Source: Streptomyces sp. NBC_00289 (GTDB lineage Bacteria > Actinomycetota > Actinomycetes > Streptomycetales > Streptomycetaceae). Taken from it: a stretch of DNA of 64,000 nucleotides. The notes beneath the pieces were generated by a model, which was given only the letters and a program-made list of their open reading frames with translations, made no database searches and was not told the DNA's origin. Both the position numbers and the translations under genes were made by a program. Numbering within the stretch: position 1 is the first letter of the stretch; each line of letters starts with the position of its first letter. Below, piece after piece: positions 16,075-25,869 of this stretch. The stretch lies in NCBI RefSeq assembly GCF_041435115.1, contig NZ_CP108046.1, positions 1,798,001 to 1,862,000 of the forward strand. The letters are read 5' to 3'.

Positions 16075-17277
16075 ATGACATTCACGCTCGGCATCGTCGG
16101 CGCCGGCCAGTTCTCCGGCCAGTTCGCCACCCTGTTCCAGGCCCATCCCGGCGTGGGCGATGTCTACGTCACCGACCTGCTGCCGGAGCGGGCCGAGCGA
16201 CTCGCCGCCAACCAGGGGCTGGCAGGAACGTTTTCCTCGTACCAGGCCATGCTGGAGTCGGAGGCGGTCGACGCGGTCGCGATCTTCACCCAGCGCTGGA
16301 CGCACGGGCCGTTGGTGCTGCAGGGCCTCAACGCCGGCAAGCACGTGTACTCGGCGGTCCCCATGGCGATCACCACGGAGGAAATCGCGGCGATCATCAA
16401 CACGGTCCGGGCGACCGGACTGACGTACATGATGGGCGAGACCAGCCAGTACAACCCGGCGACCGTGCACGCCCGCAACCAGATCGCCGAGGGCGCCTTC
16501 GGGCGGCTCTTCTACGCCGAGGGCGACTACGTCCACGACATGGACCTGGGGTTCTACGACGCCTACCAGTACAGCGGCGGCGAGAACTGGAAGGCGACCG
16601 CCAGCTATCCCCCGCTGCTCTACCCGACGCACTCGGTGGGCGGGGTGCTCGGCGCCTGGCAGACCCACGCGGTGAGTGTGTCGGCGATCGGGGTGGTCGA
16701 CGAGCGGGGGGACGGCGTCTTCGACAAGGACGTCAGCCAGTTCGGCAACGACTTCTCCAACGCGAGCGCGCTGTTCGAGGTCGCCGGCGGCGGTTCGTTC
16801 CGTACGAACGAGTTCCGGCGGGTCGGCTACCCCTCCCACATACGGGAGTCACGCTTCCGCTTCTTCGGCACGGAGGCCAGCATGGAGCAGCTCGCCACCG
16901 TGGCGCTGTGGCAGGACAAGAAGGGGGTCAAGGACATCAGCGAACTCCTCGAGCCCAAGCCGACCATGTCGCCGTCCGACCCCTCCCTCCAGCACATCGC
17001 GCCGGAACTGCGGGCGGCCTTCACATCCGGCTCGGCACCGGTGCACGACCGGGCGCGGCTGCCGCGGGAGTTCGACGAGCTGCACAACGGCCACGAGGGC
17101 AGCCACCACTTCCTGGTGGACGACTTCGTGACCGCCGTCAACACACGGACGCTGCCGTCCGTGAACGCGTGGGTCGCCGCCCGCTACACCCTGCCGGGCA
17201 TCGTCGCGCACGACTCGGCACGCCAGGGCGGGGCGAGGCTGGAGATCCCGGACTTCGGGGACGCCCCCGAGCTGTGA
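16075..17277 (+). CDS. Gfo/Idh/MocA-family NAD(P)-dependent dehydrogenase
   Basis: This 400-residue protein has an N-terminal Rossmann domain with G-I-V-G-A-G-Q-F-S-G (about 6-15). The family dinucleotide/substrate region A-G-K-H-V-Y-S-A-V-P-M-A appears near residues 95-106, with Val replacing the usual catalytic E-K-P. The C-terminal alpha/beta domain has E-T-S-Q-Y-N-P. The family oxidises or reduces sugars, inositols and their derivatives. Divergent pairing with the ROK regulator supports a sugar-catabolic role. The Shine-Dalgarno is GAAGGA. The missing Lys of the E-K-P motif means the chemistry may differ from classic members. Confidence 0.88.
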   Translation: MTFTLGIVGAGQFSGQFATLFQAHPGVGDVYVTDLLPERAERLAANQGLAGTFSSYQAMLESEAVDAVAIFTQRWTHGPLVLQGLNAGKHVYSAVPMAITTEEIAAIINTVRATGLTYMMGETSQYNPATVHARNQIAEGAFGRLFYAEGDYVHDMDLGFYDAYQYSGGENWKATASYPPLLYPTHSVGGVLGAWQTHAVSVSAIGVVDERGDGVFDKDVSQFGNDFSNASALFEVAGGGSFRTNEFRRVGYPSHIRESRFRFFGTEASMEQLATVALWQDKKGVKDISELLEPKPTMSPSDPSLQHIAPELRAAFTSGSAPVHDRARLPREFDELHNGHEGSHHFLVDDFVTAVNTRTLPSVNAWVAARYTLPGIVAHDSARQGGARLEIPDFGDAPEL

Positions 17278-17306
17278 CACCCGGCGGACCGGGCGCCCGT
17301 GCCGTC

Positions 17307-18002
17307 TCAGGTGCCCGGCTTGCGGCCGTACACGAAGACGTCGTCGCCCTTCTTCAGAAGCGACCAGTACTTCTTGGCGGTGGTCGTGGTCATGTTGACG
17401 CAGCCGTGCGAGCCCGGCGGGTTCCACATGCTGAGGCCGACCGAGTGGAAGGCCTGGCCGCCGTCGAAGAACTGGCTGTAGGGCATGGGCACGTCGTAGA
17501 TGCTCGAGACGTGGTCGATGTCGCGCCAGTAGATCTTCTTCAGGCCGGTGCGGGTCTCGTAGCCGTCGCGGCCGGTGCGGACCGGCACCGGGCCGTAGAC
17601 GAGCCGGCTGCCGTCCTGGATCCAGCTGAGCTGGAGCGTCAGGTTCACGCAGGCGATCCGGCCCTTGTTGACCGGGCACCTGCCGTCCCTGTTCGGGTTG
17701 TTCCCGACGGCCTTCTGCTTGTTCATCAGGTCCATCACGCCCCAGGTGACGGGACCCGCGTAGCCGATGTTCGGTGTGATGCCGTGCTTGTTCTGGAACG
17801 ACTGGATGGCCTTGCAGTCGGCGGAGGACTGCCTTCCGTCGACCGGACGGCCGAGGAACTTCTCCACCTTCTTCTGGTACGGCCCCGCCGCCGTGGTACA
17901 GCTCGCGGCCTGCGCCGGAGCGGCGCCGAGCGCGAGAGTGAGCGGTGCCACCAGTCCGGTGATCCCCAGTACGACGGCTCCCCGCCTGCGTATGTCCCCC
18001 AT
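17307..18002 (-). CDS. Secreted L,D-transpeptidase (YkuD)
   Basis: This 231-residue protein has a signal peptide of about 1-32 ending in A-Q-A-A. A peptidoglycan-binding-like helical region (about 40-95) is followed by a YkuD domain with His 186 and the catalytic S-H-G-C-V-N motif (Cys 201). The enzyme would cross-link peptidoglycan 3-3 or attach proteins to the wall through the active-site Cys, outside the membrane. The gene converges on the Gfo/Idh/MocA gene. Shine-Dalgarno AAGGGG lies upstream of ATG 18002. Confidence 0.92.
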   Translation of the reverse strand: MGDIRRRGAVVLGITGLVAPLTLALGAAPAQAASCTTAAGPYQKKVEKFLGRPVDGRQSSADCKAIQSFQNKHGITPNIGYAGPVTWGVMDLMNKQKAVGNNPNRDGRCPVNKGRIACVNLTLQLSWIQDGSRLVYGPVPVRTGRDGYETRTGLKKIYWRDIDHVSSIYDVPMPYSQFFDGGQAFHSVGLSMWNPPGSHGCVNMTTTTAKKYWSLLKKGDDVFVYGRKPGT

Positions 18003-18247
18003 GGTGGGCCATTCCCCTTCATACGATGCTGCTCGTCCGGTCTGCGACCTCAGTCACCTAGACCGGTCACCGGCCCACGCGGTTGTAGCACCGTTCGCGC
18101 TGCGACCAAACGGTGACATTCGTTGCCCCACGGGCACCGCCAGCCACAGTACGCACTGCCGCACCATGACCTCGGCCCCGGGAGGGCAGGTGTGATCCAC
18201 GCCATCACCCCGACGGGGTCCTCCGGCCCCCGCCGCGCCCCTCCGCC

Positions 18248-19162
18248 TCACCGGTACCCGGTCGTGTCCGCCGGCTTGTCCGCGTCCTGGACCTCGACCA
18301 TGTAGCGCCAGGCGTCCGGACGGCTGCCGTCGACATCGGTGAAGCCGTACACCTGGGCCAGTGAACCGCTGGAGAGGGACCCGCCGTTCCAGCGGGCCCG
18401 GTCCGGGTCCGCGGCGAGCGCGGCGACGGCCCGGCCGACGTAGCGCGGTGTCTCGGAGATCGCGAAGTGGGGGAAACGTTCCAGCGCGTCGCGCCAGTTG
18501 TCCTCGCGCACCTCGAAGGCGTCGAGCATCATCTCCGAGCGCAGCCAGCCCGGGGTCAGCGCCACCGCGGTGGCGCCGCGCGGTCCCAGCTCGTGGCCCA
18601 GGGCGAAGGCCATGCGCAGCACGGACGCCTTGGCGATGTCGTAGAAGAAGGAGACGCGGTAGGTGTCGCGGTTGTACTCGGCGGTGCCGTCGGTCATCTC
18701 GACGACCAGGCCGCCGGGCCGGCGCAGCAGCAGAGGCAGGGCGTGGTGGCTGGTGATCGCGTGCGTCTCGACCGCGAGCCGCAACAGCCGGAGCCCCTTG
18801 TCGAGGTCGTGCTCCCACACCGTGCTGTCCCACTCGAAGAGGGTCTCCCCGCCCCAGACGTCGTTGACGAGGACGTCCAGGCGGCCGCGCTCCTCGGCGA
18901 TGCGGTCCACGAGGGTGCGGACCTGCGCCGGGTCGAGGTGGTCGGTGGGTACGGCGATGCCGTGACCGCCCGCTTCGGTGACCAGGTCGGCGGTGTCCTC
19001 GATGGTCTCGGGACGGTCGTACTCCGAGCGCCGGGCGCGGGTGCTGCGTCCGGTGACGTAGACGGTGGCTCCGGCCGCGCCCAACTCCACGGCGATGCCC
19101 CGGCCGGCTCCCCGGGTGGCCCCCGCCACCAGTGCGACCCTGCCGTCCAACGGATGTGACAT
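18248..19162 (-). CDS. Short-chain dehydrogenase/reductase
   Basis: This 304-residue SDR has the cofactor motif G-A-T-R-G-A-G-R-G at about 14-22 and the N-D-V-W-G variant of the NNAG motif near 100. The catalytic Tyr/Lys pair is in F-F-Y-D-I-A-K near 170-176. Start ATG 19162 has GGGAGG upstream. The protein is about 50 residues longer than classical SDRs at the C-terminus and has D-V-W-G-G in place of N-A-G. Substrate unknown. It is monocistronic. Confidence 0.88.
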   Translation of the reverse strand: MSHPLDGRVALVAGATRGAGRGIAVELGAAGATVYVTGRSTRARRSEYDRPETIEDTADLVTEAGGHGIAVPTDHLDPAQVRTLVDRIAEERGRLDVLVNDVWGGETLFEWDSTVWEHDLDKGLRLLRLAVETHAITSHHALPLLLRRPGGLVVEMTDGTAEYNRDTYRVSFFYDIAKASVLRMAFALGHELGPRGATAVALTPGWLRSEMMLDAFEVREDNWRDALERFPHFAISETPRYVGRAVAALAADPDRARWNGGSLSSGSLAQVYGFTDVDGSRPDAWRYMVEVQDADKPADTTGYR

Positions 19163-19335
19163 GTCCGACCTCCCGGCCCTCGACTGCGCTGTCCCTACGA
19201 GGGTGACGGGGAAGCCGGACATCTCCTGTCGCCTTTTACCGCGCCGCTCGCGAAGGACCACCCGGCCGGGCGCAGTACGCGGGACGCGGCGGCCCGTCCG
19301 GGGCGGGGGTAGGGGCGGTCGCGCGCGCCCGGGTG

Positions 19336-19965
19336 TCAGTGGCCGCGGGCGATCCACTCCTCCAGGTGCGGCGCCTCGGCCCCGATGGTGGTCGACTCGC
19401 CGTGGCCGGTGAGCACCTTCGTCTCGGCCGGCAGACCCAGCAGCCGCGCACGGATCGACTCGACGATCGTAGGGAAGTGGGAGTAGGAGCGGCCGGTGGC
19501 GCCCGGGCCGCCCTGGAAGAGGGTGTCCCCGGTGAAGACCGTCGCCAGGCCCGGGTCGTACAGGCAGACCGCGCCGGGCGCGTGTCCGGGAGTGTGCAGC
19601 ACCCTCAGGTCGGCGCCGGCGGCCTCGATGACCTGGCCGTCGACCAGCCAGGCGTCGGGTTCACGGTCCGGGTGGGTCTGCTTCCACAGCGGCAGATCGT
19701 CGTGGTGCAGCCAGATGGTGGCTCCGGTGCGCTCGGCGAGGGCGGGTGCCGCGTCGATGTGGTCGTTGTGGGCGTGGGTGCACACGATGGCCGTCAGCCG
19801 GCGGTCCCCCACGGCCGCGGCGATGGCGTCGGCGTCGTGGGCGGCGTCGATGACCACCACCTCGTGGTCGTCGCCGACGAGCCAGACGTTGTTGTCGACG
19901 TCCCAGCTGCCGCCGTCGAGCGTGAACTGCCCGGAGGTGACGAGGCGTTCGATGCGGGCGGCCAT
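19336..19965 (-). CDS. Metallo-beta-lactamase-fold hydrolase, partner of the mycothiol formaldehyde pathway
   Basis: This 209-residue MBL-fold protein has the metal motif T-H-A-H-N-D-H (about 63-69), H-T-P-G-H-A-P-G near 128 and T-G-D-T-L-F. The ATG overlaps the TGA of the upstream dehydrogenase gene by one base, indicating translational coupling. In actinobacteria this pair is conserved; the hydrolase is thought to release formate from S-formylmycothiol made by the dehydrogenase. That role is family knowledge plus context. A GTG one codon upstream (19968) is an alternative start. Confidence 0.85.
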   Translation of the reverse strand: MAARIERLVTSGQFTLDGGSWDVDNNVWLVGDDHEVVVIDAAHDADAIAAAVGDRRLTAIVCTHAHNDHIDAAPALAERTGATIWLHHDDLPLWKQTHPDREPDAWLVDGQVIEAAGADLRVLHTPGHAPGAVCLYDPGLATVFTGDTLFQGGPGATGRSYSHFPTIVESIRARLLGLPAETKVLTGHGESTTIGAEAPHLEEWIARGH

Positions 19966-21050
19966 CACAGCACCACCACCGAGCGCAGCACGTCACCGTG
20001 GTGCATCCGCTCGAACGCCTTCTCCACCTCGTCGAGCCGGATCGTCTCGGTGACGAACGCCCCGAGGTCCAGCCGGCCCTGGAGGTGCAGGTCGATCAGC
20101 ATCGGGAAGTCCCGGCTGGGCAGACAGTCGCCGTACCAGGAGGACTTCAGCGCCCCGCCGCGCCCGAACACGTCCAGCAGCGGAAGCTCCAGCTTCATCT
20201 CCGGCGTGGGCACACCGACCAGGACGACCGTGCCGGCCAGGTCACGGGCGTAGAACGCCTGCCGGTACGTCTCCGGGCGTCCGACCGCCTCGATCACCAC
20301 GTCCGCGCCGAACCCGCCGGTCAGTTCCTGGATCGCCGCCACCGCGTCGGTCTCCCGCGAGTTGACGGTGTGGGTGGCGCCCATGGTGCGGGCGGTGGCG
20401 AGTTTACGGTCGTCGATGTCGACGGCGATGATCCTCGCGGCGCCGGCCAGGCGCGACCCGGCGATCGCCGCGTCCCCCACGCCGCCGCAGCCGATCACCG
20501 CGACCGAGTCGCCCCGGCCGACGTTGCCGGTGTTGATGGCCGCCCCGATACCCGCCATCACGCCGCACCCCAGCAGGCCCGCCACCTGCGGGGCCACGGA
20601 CGGGTCGACCTTCGTGCACTGCCCGACCGCGACCAGCGTCTTCTCCGCGAACGCCCCGATGCCGAGGGCCGGGGAGAGCTCGGTGCCGTCGGTGAGGGTC
20701 ATCCGCTGCGTGGCGTTGTGGGTGTCGAAGCAGTACCAGGGGCGTCCGCGCAGACAGGCCCGGCACTGTCCGCACACCGCACGCCAGTTGAGGACCACGA
20801 AGTCACCGGGCGCCACGTCGGTGACGCCCTCGCCGACCGACTCCACCACACCCGCCGCCTCATGGCCCAGCAGGAAGGGGAACTCGTCGTTGATGCCGCC
20901 CTGCTTGTAGTGCAGGTCGGTATGACAGACCCCGCAGGCCTGCACCTTCACCACGGCCTCACCGGGCCCCGGATCGGGCACGACGATCGTCTCGATCCGC
21001 ACCGGTTCGTCCTTACCCGGTGCGATCACGCCGCGTACTTCCTGCGCCAT
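19965..21050 (-). CDS. mscR: S-(hydroxymethyl)mycothiol dehydrogenase
   Basis: This 361-residue zinc-dependent alcohol dehydrogenase has a catalytic zinc site C-G-V-C-H-T-D (about 38-44) with G-H-E near 63. The structural zinc cluster C-G-Q-C-R-A-C...C lies near 93-107, and the Rossmann motif I-G-C-G-G-V-G-D near 185. It closely resembles the NAD/mycothiol-dependent formaldehyde dehydrogenase (also nitrosomycothiol reductase), which oxidises the formaldehyde-mycothiol adduct. Overlap with the MBL-fold gene makes a two-gene operon. It diverges from the ABC exporter gene by 229 bases. Confidence 0.93.
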   Translation of the reverse strand: MAQEVRGVIAPGKDEPVRIETIVVPDPGPGEAVVKVQACGVCHTDLHYKQGGINDEFPFLLGHEAAGVVESVGEGVTDVAPGDFVVLNWRAVCGQCRACLRGRPWYCFDTHNATQRMTLTDGTELSPALGIGAFAEKTLVAVGQCTKVDPSVAPQVAGLLGCGVMAGIGAAINTGNVGRGDSVAVIGCGGVGDAAIAGSRLAGAARIIAVDIDDRKLATARTMGATHTVNSRETDAVAAIQELTGGFGADVVIEAVGRPETYRQAFYARDLAGTVVLVGVPTPEMKLELPLLDVFGRGGALKSSWYGDCLPSRDFPMLIDLHLQGRLDLGAFVTETIRLDEVEKAFERMHHGDVLRSVVVL

Positions 21051-21279
21051 CGTGCTGAACCCTTTCGTCGGCCGAAGTCCCCCTTGGCGACCCTACGCGT
21101 GACTGATCGGTAAGGGCACGGAACGCACGCGGCGGCCCGCCCCCGACCTGCCACCCGGTTCACGCGGAGCACGACGGGCCGGCACTCGCCCCGGGGCGGG
21201 ACACCGTACCGGCGGACCCGGCGGGAGCGCGCCGACGTAGCCTGAGGGCTTCGCCCGACCCACGGTCCGAAGGAGCGTC

Positions 21280-23034
21280 GTGAGCATCGCACAGACGGAG
21301 ACCGGACCACCCGCCTGGCGGCTGCTCCTCGGCTACGTACGTCCGCACCGGTGGGCCCTGCTGACCGGCGCCCTGCTCTCGCTCGTCACGGGAGCCACCG
21401 GGCTGCTGCTGCCGCTGGTGGCACGGGAGTTGATCGACGACCTGTCGCACGACCGGGCCATCACCGGCGCGTTGGTCGTCATGTCGTGTCTGGTGGTGAC
21501 CAACGCGGCGCTGGGCGGGGTCGGTTCGTACGTGCTGCGGCGCACCGCCGAGTCGGTGGTGCTCGGCGCACGGCGCGCGCTGTCGTCGTACCTGCTGCGG
21601 CTGCGCATCCCGGCCGTGGACCGCAGCGAACCGGGCGACCTCATGGCGCGCATCACCTCGGACACCACCCTGCTGCGCGAGGTCACCACCGACTCGCTCG
21701 TCGGCCTCGGCACCGGCGGCCTCACGCTCGTGGCGACGGTGGTCATGATGGGGCTGGTGGACCCGGTGCTGCTGGGGGTCACGCTGGCGGTGATCCTGGG
21801 CGCGGGGACGGTACTCGGCGTGATCGTGCCGCGCATCAACCGGGCGAGCCGGCGGGCGCAGGACGCGGTCGGTGTGATGGGCGCCTCGCTGGAGCGGATC
21901 CTCGGCGCGTTGCGCACCGTGAAGGCCTCCGGCGCCGAGCACCGGGAGGAGCGCACGCTGCACGCGGCCGCCGAGGAGTCGTGGCGGCAGAGCGTGAGCG
22001 CCGCCAAGTGGTCGGCGGCGGCGGGCAACACCGCGGGACTGGCGATGCAGATCGCGTTCATCACGGTGCTCGCGGTGGGCGGGGCGCGGGTCGCGACCGG
22101 CGCGATCGAGGTGGGCACGCTGGTCGCCTTCCTGCTGTACGTCTTCTATCTCATGTCGCCGATCCAGCAGGTCGTCGGCGCGATCACGCAGTACCAGACG
22201 GGCGCCGCGGCCCTCTCCCGCATCCAGGAGGCGCTGCACCTGCCCGCCGAACCGGCGGGCGAGTCCGCGCCGTTGCCCGGCACCGGCGCGGAGCCCGCCG
22301 CCGTGGCCTTCACCGACGTCCGCTTCCGGTACGCCGACGACCTGCCGTACGTCCATCACGGGGTGACCTTCGACGTGCCCGCGCGGGGCATGACGGCCTT
22401 CGTCGGACCGTCCGGCGCGGGCAAGACGACGGTCTTCTCCCTCATCGAGCGGTTCTACGACCCGGAATCCGGGGCGATCACACTCGACGGGCGCGACGTC
22501 GTGGACTGGGACCTGCCCGGGCTGCGTTCCGCGATCGGATACGTGGAGCAGGACGCGCCGGTCCTGTCGGGCTCGCTGCGCGACAACCTGCTGCTGGGCA
22601 ACCCGGACGCGGACGAGGACGCGGTCGCCGGGGTACTGAGGACGACCCGTCTCGACGGCCTGGTGGCCCGGCTGCCGGGCGGCCTGGGCACCCTGGTCGG
22701 GCACCGCGGCACCAAGCTGTCGGGCGGTGAGCGCCAGCGGGTCGCCATCGCCCGCGCCCTGCTGCGCCGCCCGCGGCTGCTGCTGCTCGACGAGGCCACC
22801 TCGCAGCTGGACGCGGTGAACGAGGCGGCGCTGCGCGACACGGTCGCCGACGTGGCCCGGACGACGACCGTCCTCGTCGTCGCCCACCGGCTGTCCACGG
22901 TGACCATGGCCGACCGGATCGTGGTGATGGACGCGGGGCGGGTACGCGCGGTCGGCACCCATCGCGAACTGGTGGCCGCCGACCCGCTGTACGCCGAGCT
23001 CGCGGCGACCCAGTTCCTGGCCACGGCCGGCTGA
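21280..23034 (+). CDS. ABC exporter half-transporter (fused permease and ATPase)
   Basis: This 584-residue protein has six TM helices at about 20-310 followed by a nucleotide-binding domain. The NBD has Walker [10 protein letters not shown] (about 373), signature L-S-G-G-E-R-Q (about 482), Walker B L-L-L-L-D-E-A-T (about 502) and the H-loop V-A-H-R. All catalytic residues are canonical. It resembles multidrug and lipid exporters that work as homodimers. Start GTG 21280 has Shine-Dalgarno GAAGGAG. Substrate unknown. Confidence 0.9.
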   Translation: MSIAQTETGPPAWRLLLGYVRPHRWALLTGALLSLVTGATGLLLPLVARELIDDLSHDRAITGALVVMSCLVVTNAALGGVGSYVLRRTAESVVLGARRALSSYLLRLRIPAVDRSEPGDLMARITSDTTLLREVTTDSLVGLGTGGLTLVATVVMMGLVDPVLLGVTLAVILGAGTVLGVIVPRINRASRRAQDAVGVMGASLERILGALRTVKASGAEHREERTLHAAAEESWRQSVSAAKWSAAAGNTAGLAMQIAFITVLAVGGARVATGAIEVGTLVAFLLYVFYLMSPIQQVVGAITQYQTGAAALSRIQEALHLPAEPAGESAPLPGTGAEPAAVAFTDVRFRYADDLPYVHHGVTFDVPARGMTAFVGPSGAGKTTVFSLIERFYDPESGAITLDGRDVVDWDLPGLRSAIGYVEQDAPVLSGSLRDNLLLGNPDADEDAVAGVLRTTRLDGLVARLPGGLGTLVGHRGTKLSGGERQRVAIARALLRRPRLLLLDEATSQLDAVNEAALRDTVADVARTTTVLVVAHRLSTVTMADRIVVMDAGRVRAVGTHRELVAADPLYAELAATQFLATAG

Positions 23035-23061
23035 CCGGCCCCAGCGCACCCCGGACGCGTT

Positions 23062-23091
23062 CGAGGGCCGCCCGTTTCGGGGCGGCCCTCG
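23062..23091. terminator. Bidirectional terminator hairpin
   Basis: A perfect 12-bp stem (23062-23073 with 23080-23091) surrounds a 6-base loop. It sits between the convergent ABC exporter gene and the small secreted protein gene and can serve both. Confidence 0.8.
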
Positions 23092-23113
23092 ATGTGCTGC
23101 GAACCGGCCGTCG

Positions 23114-23410
23114 TCACCCGAGGGTGAGGAGCCCGCTGACCGGTGCGACCAGGTCCGTGAGCTGGCGCAGGTGGCCGAACTCGCGGAGGTCGTCGACCTT
23201 GTTCAGCTGGGCCAGCTGCTGGGAGACCCGCGGGGTCGCGGCCTGGTGCTCGGCCGGCATGCCGCTCGCGGCAAGCGAGTCGAGGGTGGCGATCGGGTTC
23301 AGCTGTCCCGTGGCGGGGGCCGGAGCGGCGGCGTTCGCGAGCGGCGCGGCGAGGCCGGTGACACCGACGGCGAGACCGACGGCTGCGACGATACGTCGAG
23401 TTGAGATCAT
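23114..23410 (-). CDS. Small secreted protein, 98 aa
   Basis: A clear signal peptide (I-S-T-R-R-I-V-A-A-V-G-L-A-V-G-V-T-G-L-A-A-P-L-A-N-A, about 28 residues) precedes about 70 residues rich in Leu, Ala and Gln with R-V-S-Q-Q-L-A-Q-L-N-K-V. The mature part has no Cys and is probably helical. No family was recognised. It ends just before the shared terminator. Confidence 0.7.
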   Translation of the reverse strand: MISTRRIVAAVGLAVGVTGLAAPLANAAAPAPATGQLNPIATLDSLAASGMPAEHQAATPRVSQQLAQLNKVDDLREFGHLRQLTDLVAPVSGLLTLG

Positions 23411-23583
23411 GCACTGCGCAACGCCGGCGGGTCCGCCGCGGACACGGGCACCCCGTACCGCTCACCCGTCAGGCGGAGCGGACCGGCTGCGCTTGCCGAG
23501 CCCGCCGGGGCGGAGGAGTCTCGGAGGAGGGGTCTTTCGCGGCCCGCTCCCCAGCGGGGCGCGGCCCCTCGAAGGAGGTCATC

Positions 23584-23949
23584 ATGGGCACCGCGGCAGG
23601 CCCCGGCTTCGACACCGAAGCCCTGCGCCGGGGCATCGAAGGACACACTGCGGCGACTCTTCTGTCGCTCTACGCGGACGACGCGGAGATCCGGGTCGTG
23701 GACCGCAACACCCAGCCGAGCAAACCCATGGTCCTGCAGGGCCGTGACGAGATCGGCAAGATGCTCGAGGACGTCTACAAGCGCGACATGACGCACAAGA
23801 TGGAGAACTGCGTCGTGCAGGGCGACAGCGTCGCCTTCACCGAGTCCTGTCTGTACCCGGACGGGGTCCGTGTCCTCGCCGAGTCGATGATGTCGCTGCG
23901 CGACGGCAAGATCGTCCAGCAGACCATGATCCAGGCATGGGACGAGTAG
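23584..23949 (+). CDS. SnoaL-like/NTF2-fold protein
   Basis: The 121-residue NTF2-like cone fold shows L-L-S-L-Y-A-D-D-A-E-I-R-V-V-D, G-R-D-E-I-G-K-M-L near 55-65 and a C-terminal strand Q-Q-T-M-I-Q-A-W. A very strong Shine-Dalgarno (GAAGGAGG at 23571-23578) fixes ATG 23584. Family members bind small polyketide-like or steroid ligands or serve as stress proteins; no catalytic assignment is safe. A hairpin follows 17 bases after the stop. Confidence 0.8.
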   Translation: MGTAAGPGFDTEALRRGIEGHTAATLLSLYADDAEIRVVDRNTQPSKPMVLQGRDEIGKMLEDVYKRDMTHKMENCVVQGDSVAFTESCLYPDGVRVLAESMMSLRDGKIVQQTMIQAWDE

Positions 23950-23965
23950 GGAGGATACTGCCGAG

Positions 23966-23996
23966 GGTCCAGATCACGTCCCGGTTGACCTGGACC
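23966..23996 (+). terminator. Terminator hairpin after the SnoaL-like gene
   Basis: GGTCCAGATCA (23966-23976) pairs with TGACCTGGACC (23986-23996) at 10 of 11 positions around a 9-base loop and is followed by TTCT. Confidence 0.7.
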
Positions 23997-24914
23997 TTCT
24001 CGGCGCGGGCCCAGCTGGGGAGGGCTCGTCCGACCCCCTTCCCGCGGCCACGACCGCTTCGCGCGGGTCTGCCGGTGTCCGTCTTCCTGTTGCGCTCGCT
24101 GGTCCGGGGAGCACGCTCCCGCCCCCTCCCTCCACCACCACGTCCGGTCCGCCCCCGGCACCCCCGCCGTCACCGTCACCGCCGAGCCTGACGGTCACCC
24201 ACCGCCGACCGGCCCGCTCGCGCACACGCCGAACCAGTCCGGCTCCGTCCTGGGGTCGAGCCCCGCCGACAGGAGCTCCGCGCACTCGCCGCCGGCCCGC
24301 CCGGCACGGCCGAGCAGGCGCAGCGGCGCCGTCCGAGCGGAGAGCGCCCCGACGCCAAGCCCCGGACACCCGCACGCGCACCCGTCCGGCCCTGGCCGCG
24401 GCCGAAGTCGCCCTGAACCGGGGCTGTTTCGGCCCCGGCGAGCACTGCGGGCACGCGCATCGCGACGACGGAGCAGGCGAAGCACCACACGTACCGGTCG
24501 GCCGCGCGGCCGACCGGTCTCACCGCCCCGTACAGCAGTCCCGCCGCACAGGAACCGGTCGCCTGGCGGCCTGACATCGCCACGGCGACCGTCGTCGCCT
24601 CACGGTCGGCACACTCCGAGCGAGCTCACGGGGTCCGGAGCGGTCCGACGGCTCCGGACTATGCGCGGGGTCCTCGGCCGTTCGAGACCGCCCGCCCCGG
24701 TCGTACGCCCTGCGGGGTGCCTGCCGATGAGCAGGACGGGGCCGGTACGGCCCGCGAAGGCCGCGACCAGCCGCGGCAGCCACCCGCAGGTGCCGTAGCG
24801 CTTAGGCTGGACTGAGGCCGTGACTGGCGCTGAGGTGGAGCACCACCGGGGAGCGGCCCACGCAGAGTCGATGCCGTGCGCCTGGGCGATCCGTAACCAG
24901 CTCAGGAGTGGATC
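23997..24914. other. Long stretch without a convincing gene
   Basis: No frame here shows steady codon bias together with a good start. The plus strand has Pro/Ser/Thr-rich stretches around 24110-24260 that shift frame, as a decayed secreted protein might. A 26-bp perfect palindrome lies at 24493-24518. AGGAG near 24905 is the Shine-Dalgarno of folD. Confidence 0.5.
24493..24518. repeat. 26-bp perfect palindrome
   Basis: Every base from 24493 to 24518 pairs with its mirror position, with no spacer; the ends read ACCGGT and the centre GCCGCGCGGC. It lies in gene-free DNA. It could be a cruciform-forming site, a dyad operator or part of a terminator. Confidence 0.8.
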
Positions 24915-25781
24915 ATGTCCCAGGCCCGGCTCATGGACGGCACCGCGCTCGCCCGCCGCATCGTGGCGGACACCGCCGAGCGGGCGGCCGGCCTCACCCG
25001 GCGGACGGGCACGGCGCCCTGCCTCGCCACGGTGCTGGTCGGCGAGGACCCCGCGTCGGTCACGTACGTCCGCATGAAGCAGAACCGTTCCCGCAAGGCG
25101 GGCATCGAGTCGCGGCACGTGAAACTGCCCGCCGCAACGACCACCGCGGAACTGGTCGGCACCTTGCGGTCCCTGTCGCAGGACCCCGAGGTGCACGGCA
25201 TCCTGCTGCAGCACCCGATGGGCCCGCACATCGACGAGCGGGCCGCGTTCGAGGCGATCGCGCCCGAGAAGGACGTCGACGGCGTCACGTTCGCCTCGTT
25301 CGCGACGATGAGCTTCGGTCTGCCGGGCTTCGTCTCCTGCACACCCGGCGGCATCATGCGGCTGCTCGACGCGTACGAGGTCGACCCGGCCGGTAAGCGG
25401 GCCGTGGTGGTGGGCCGCAGCGCGATTCTCGGCAAGCCGGCCGGGATGCTGCTGCTGGCCCGCGACGCGACCGTGACGTACTGCCACTCCCGAACCCGTG
25501 ACCTCTCCGCGGTGGTGCGCGAGGCGGACATCGTGGTCGCCGCGGTGGGTCGGCCGCGGCTGATCCGTGGCCAGGACGTGAAGCCCGGCGCGGTCGTGGT
25601 GGACGCGGGCTACAACCCCGGGAACGTCGGCGACGTCGACTTCGACTCGGCCGTGGAGCGGGCTTCCCTGATCACCCCGGTGCCGGGCGGTGTCGGTCCG
25701 ATGACGATCGCGACGCTCCTGGAGCAGACGGTCGAGGCCGCGGGCCGGCAGCTCGGGGTGACAGTGACGGGCGGGGTCTGA
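24915..25781 (+). CDS. folD: Methylenetetrahydrofolate dehydrogenase/cyclohydrolase
   Basis: This 288-residue bifunctional FolD interconverts 5,10-methylene-, methenyl- and 10-formyl-tetrahydrofolate in one-carbon metabolism. The catalytic Lys is in T-Y-V-R-M-K (about 56). C-T-P-G-G-I-M is near 138, the NADP-binding loop G-R-S-A-I-L-G-K-P near 162, and P-V-P-G-G-V-G-P-M-T near 258. Start ATG 24915 has AGGAG upstream. It stands alone rather than in a housekeeping purine context, so it may be a second copy. A 14-bp repeat array follows the stop. Confidence 0.93.
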   Translation: MSQARLMDGTALARRIVADTAERAAGLTRRTGTAPCLATVLVGEDPASVTYVRMKQNRSRKAGIESRHVKLPAATTTAELVGTLRSLSQDPEVHGILLQHPMGPHIDERAAFEAIAPEKDVDGVTFASFATMSFGLPGFVSCTPGGIMRLLDAYEVDPAGKRAVVVGRSAILGKPAGMLLLARDATVTYCHSRTRDLSAVVREADIVVAAVGRPRLIRGQDVKPGAVVVDAGYNPGNVGDVDFDSAVERASLITPVPGGVGPMTIATLLEQTVEAAGRQLGVTVTGGV

Positions 25782-25792
25782 TCACCGGGGGG

Positions 25793-25869
25793 TGATCAGA
25801 CAGGCGTGGTCGTACCGGCATGGTCGTACCGGCATGATCAGACGGGTGTGATCAGACGGGTGTGATCAG
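25793..25869. repeat. 14-bp period repeat array between convergent genes
   Basis: Five consecutive 14-base units (two of TGGTCGTACCGGCA, two of TGATCAGACGGGTG, one TGATCAGACAGGCG) plus a partial TGATCAG follow folD. The end runs onto the stop codon of the CU044_5270-like gene. Each unit begins TGRTC. Confidence 0.85.

Noticed and set aside
24176..24583. Minus-strand frame of 135 codons before folD
   Set aside because: Composition is Arg/Gly/Ala-rich without steady codon bias or a good ribosome site, and it spans the 26-bp palindrome.
25793..25869. 14-bp array considered as a CRISPR or attachment site
   Set aside because: No unique spacers and no integrase nearby.
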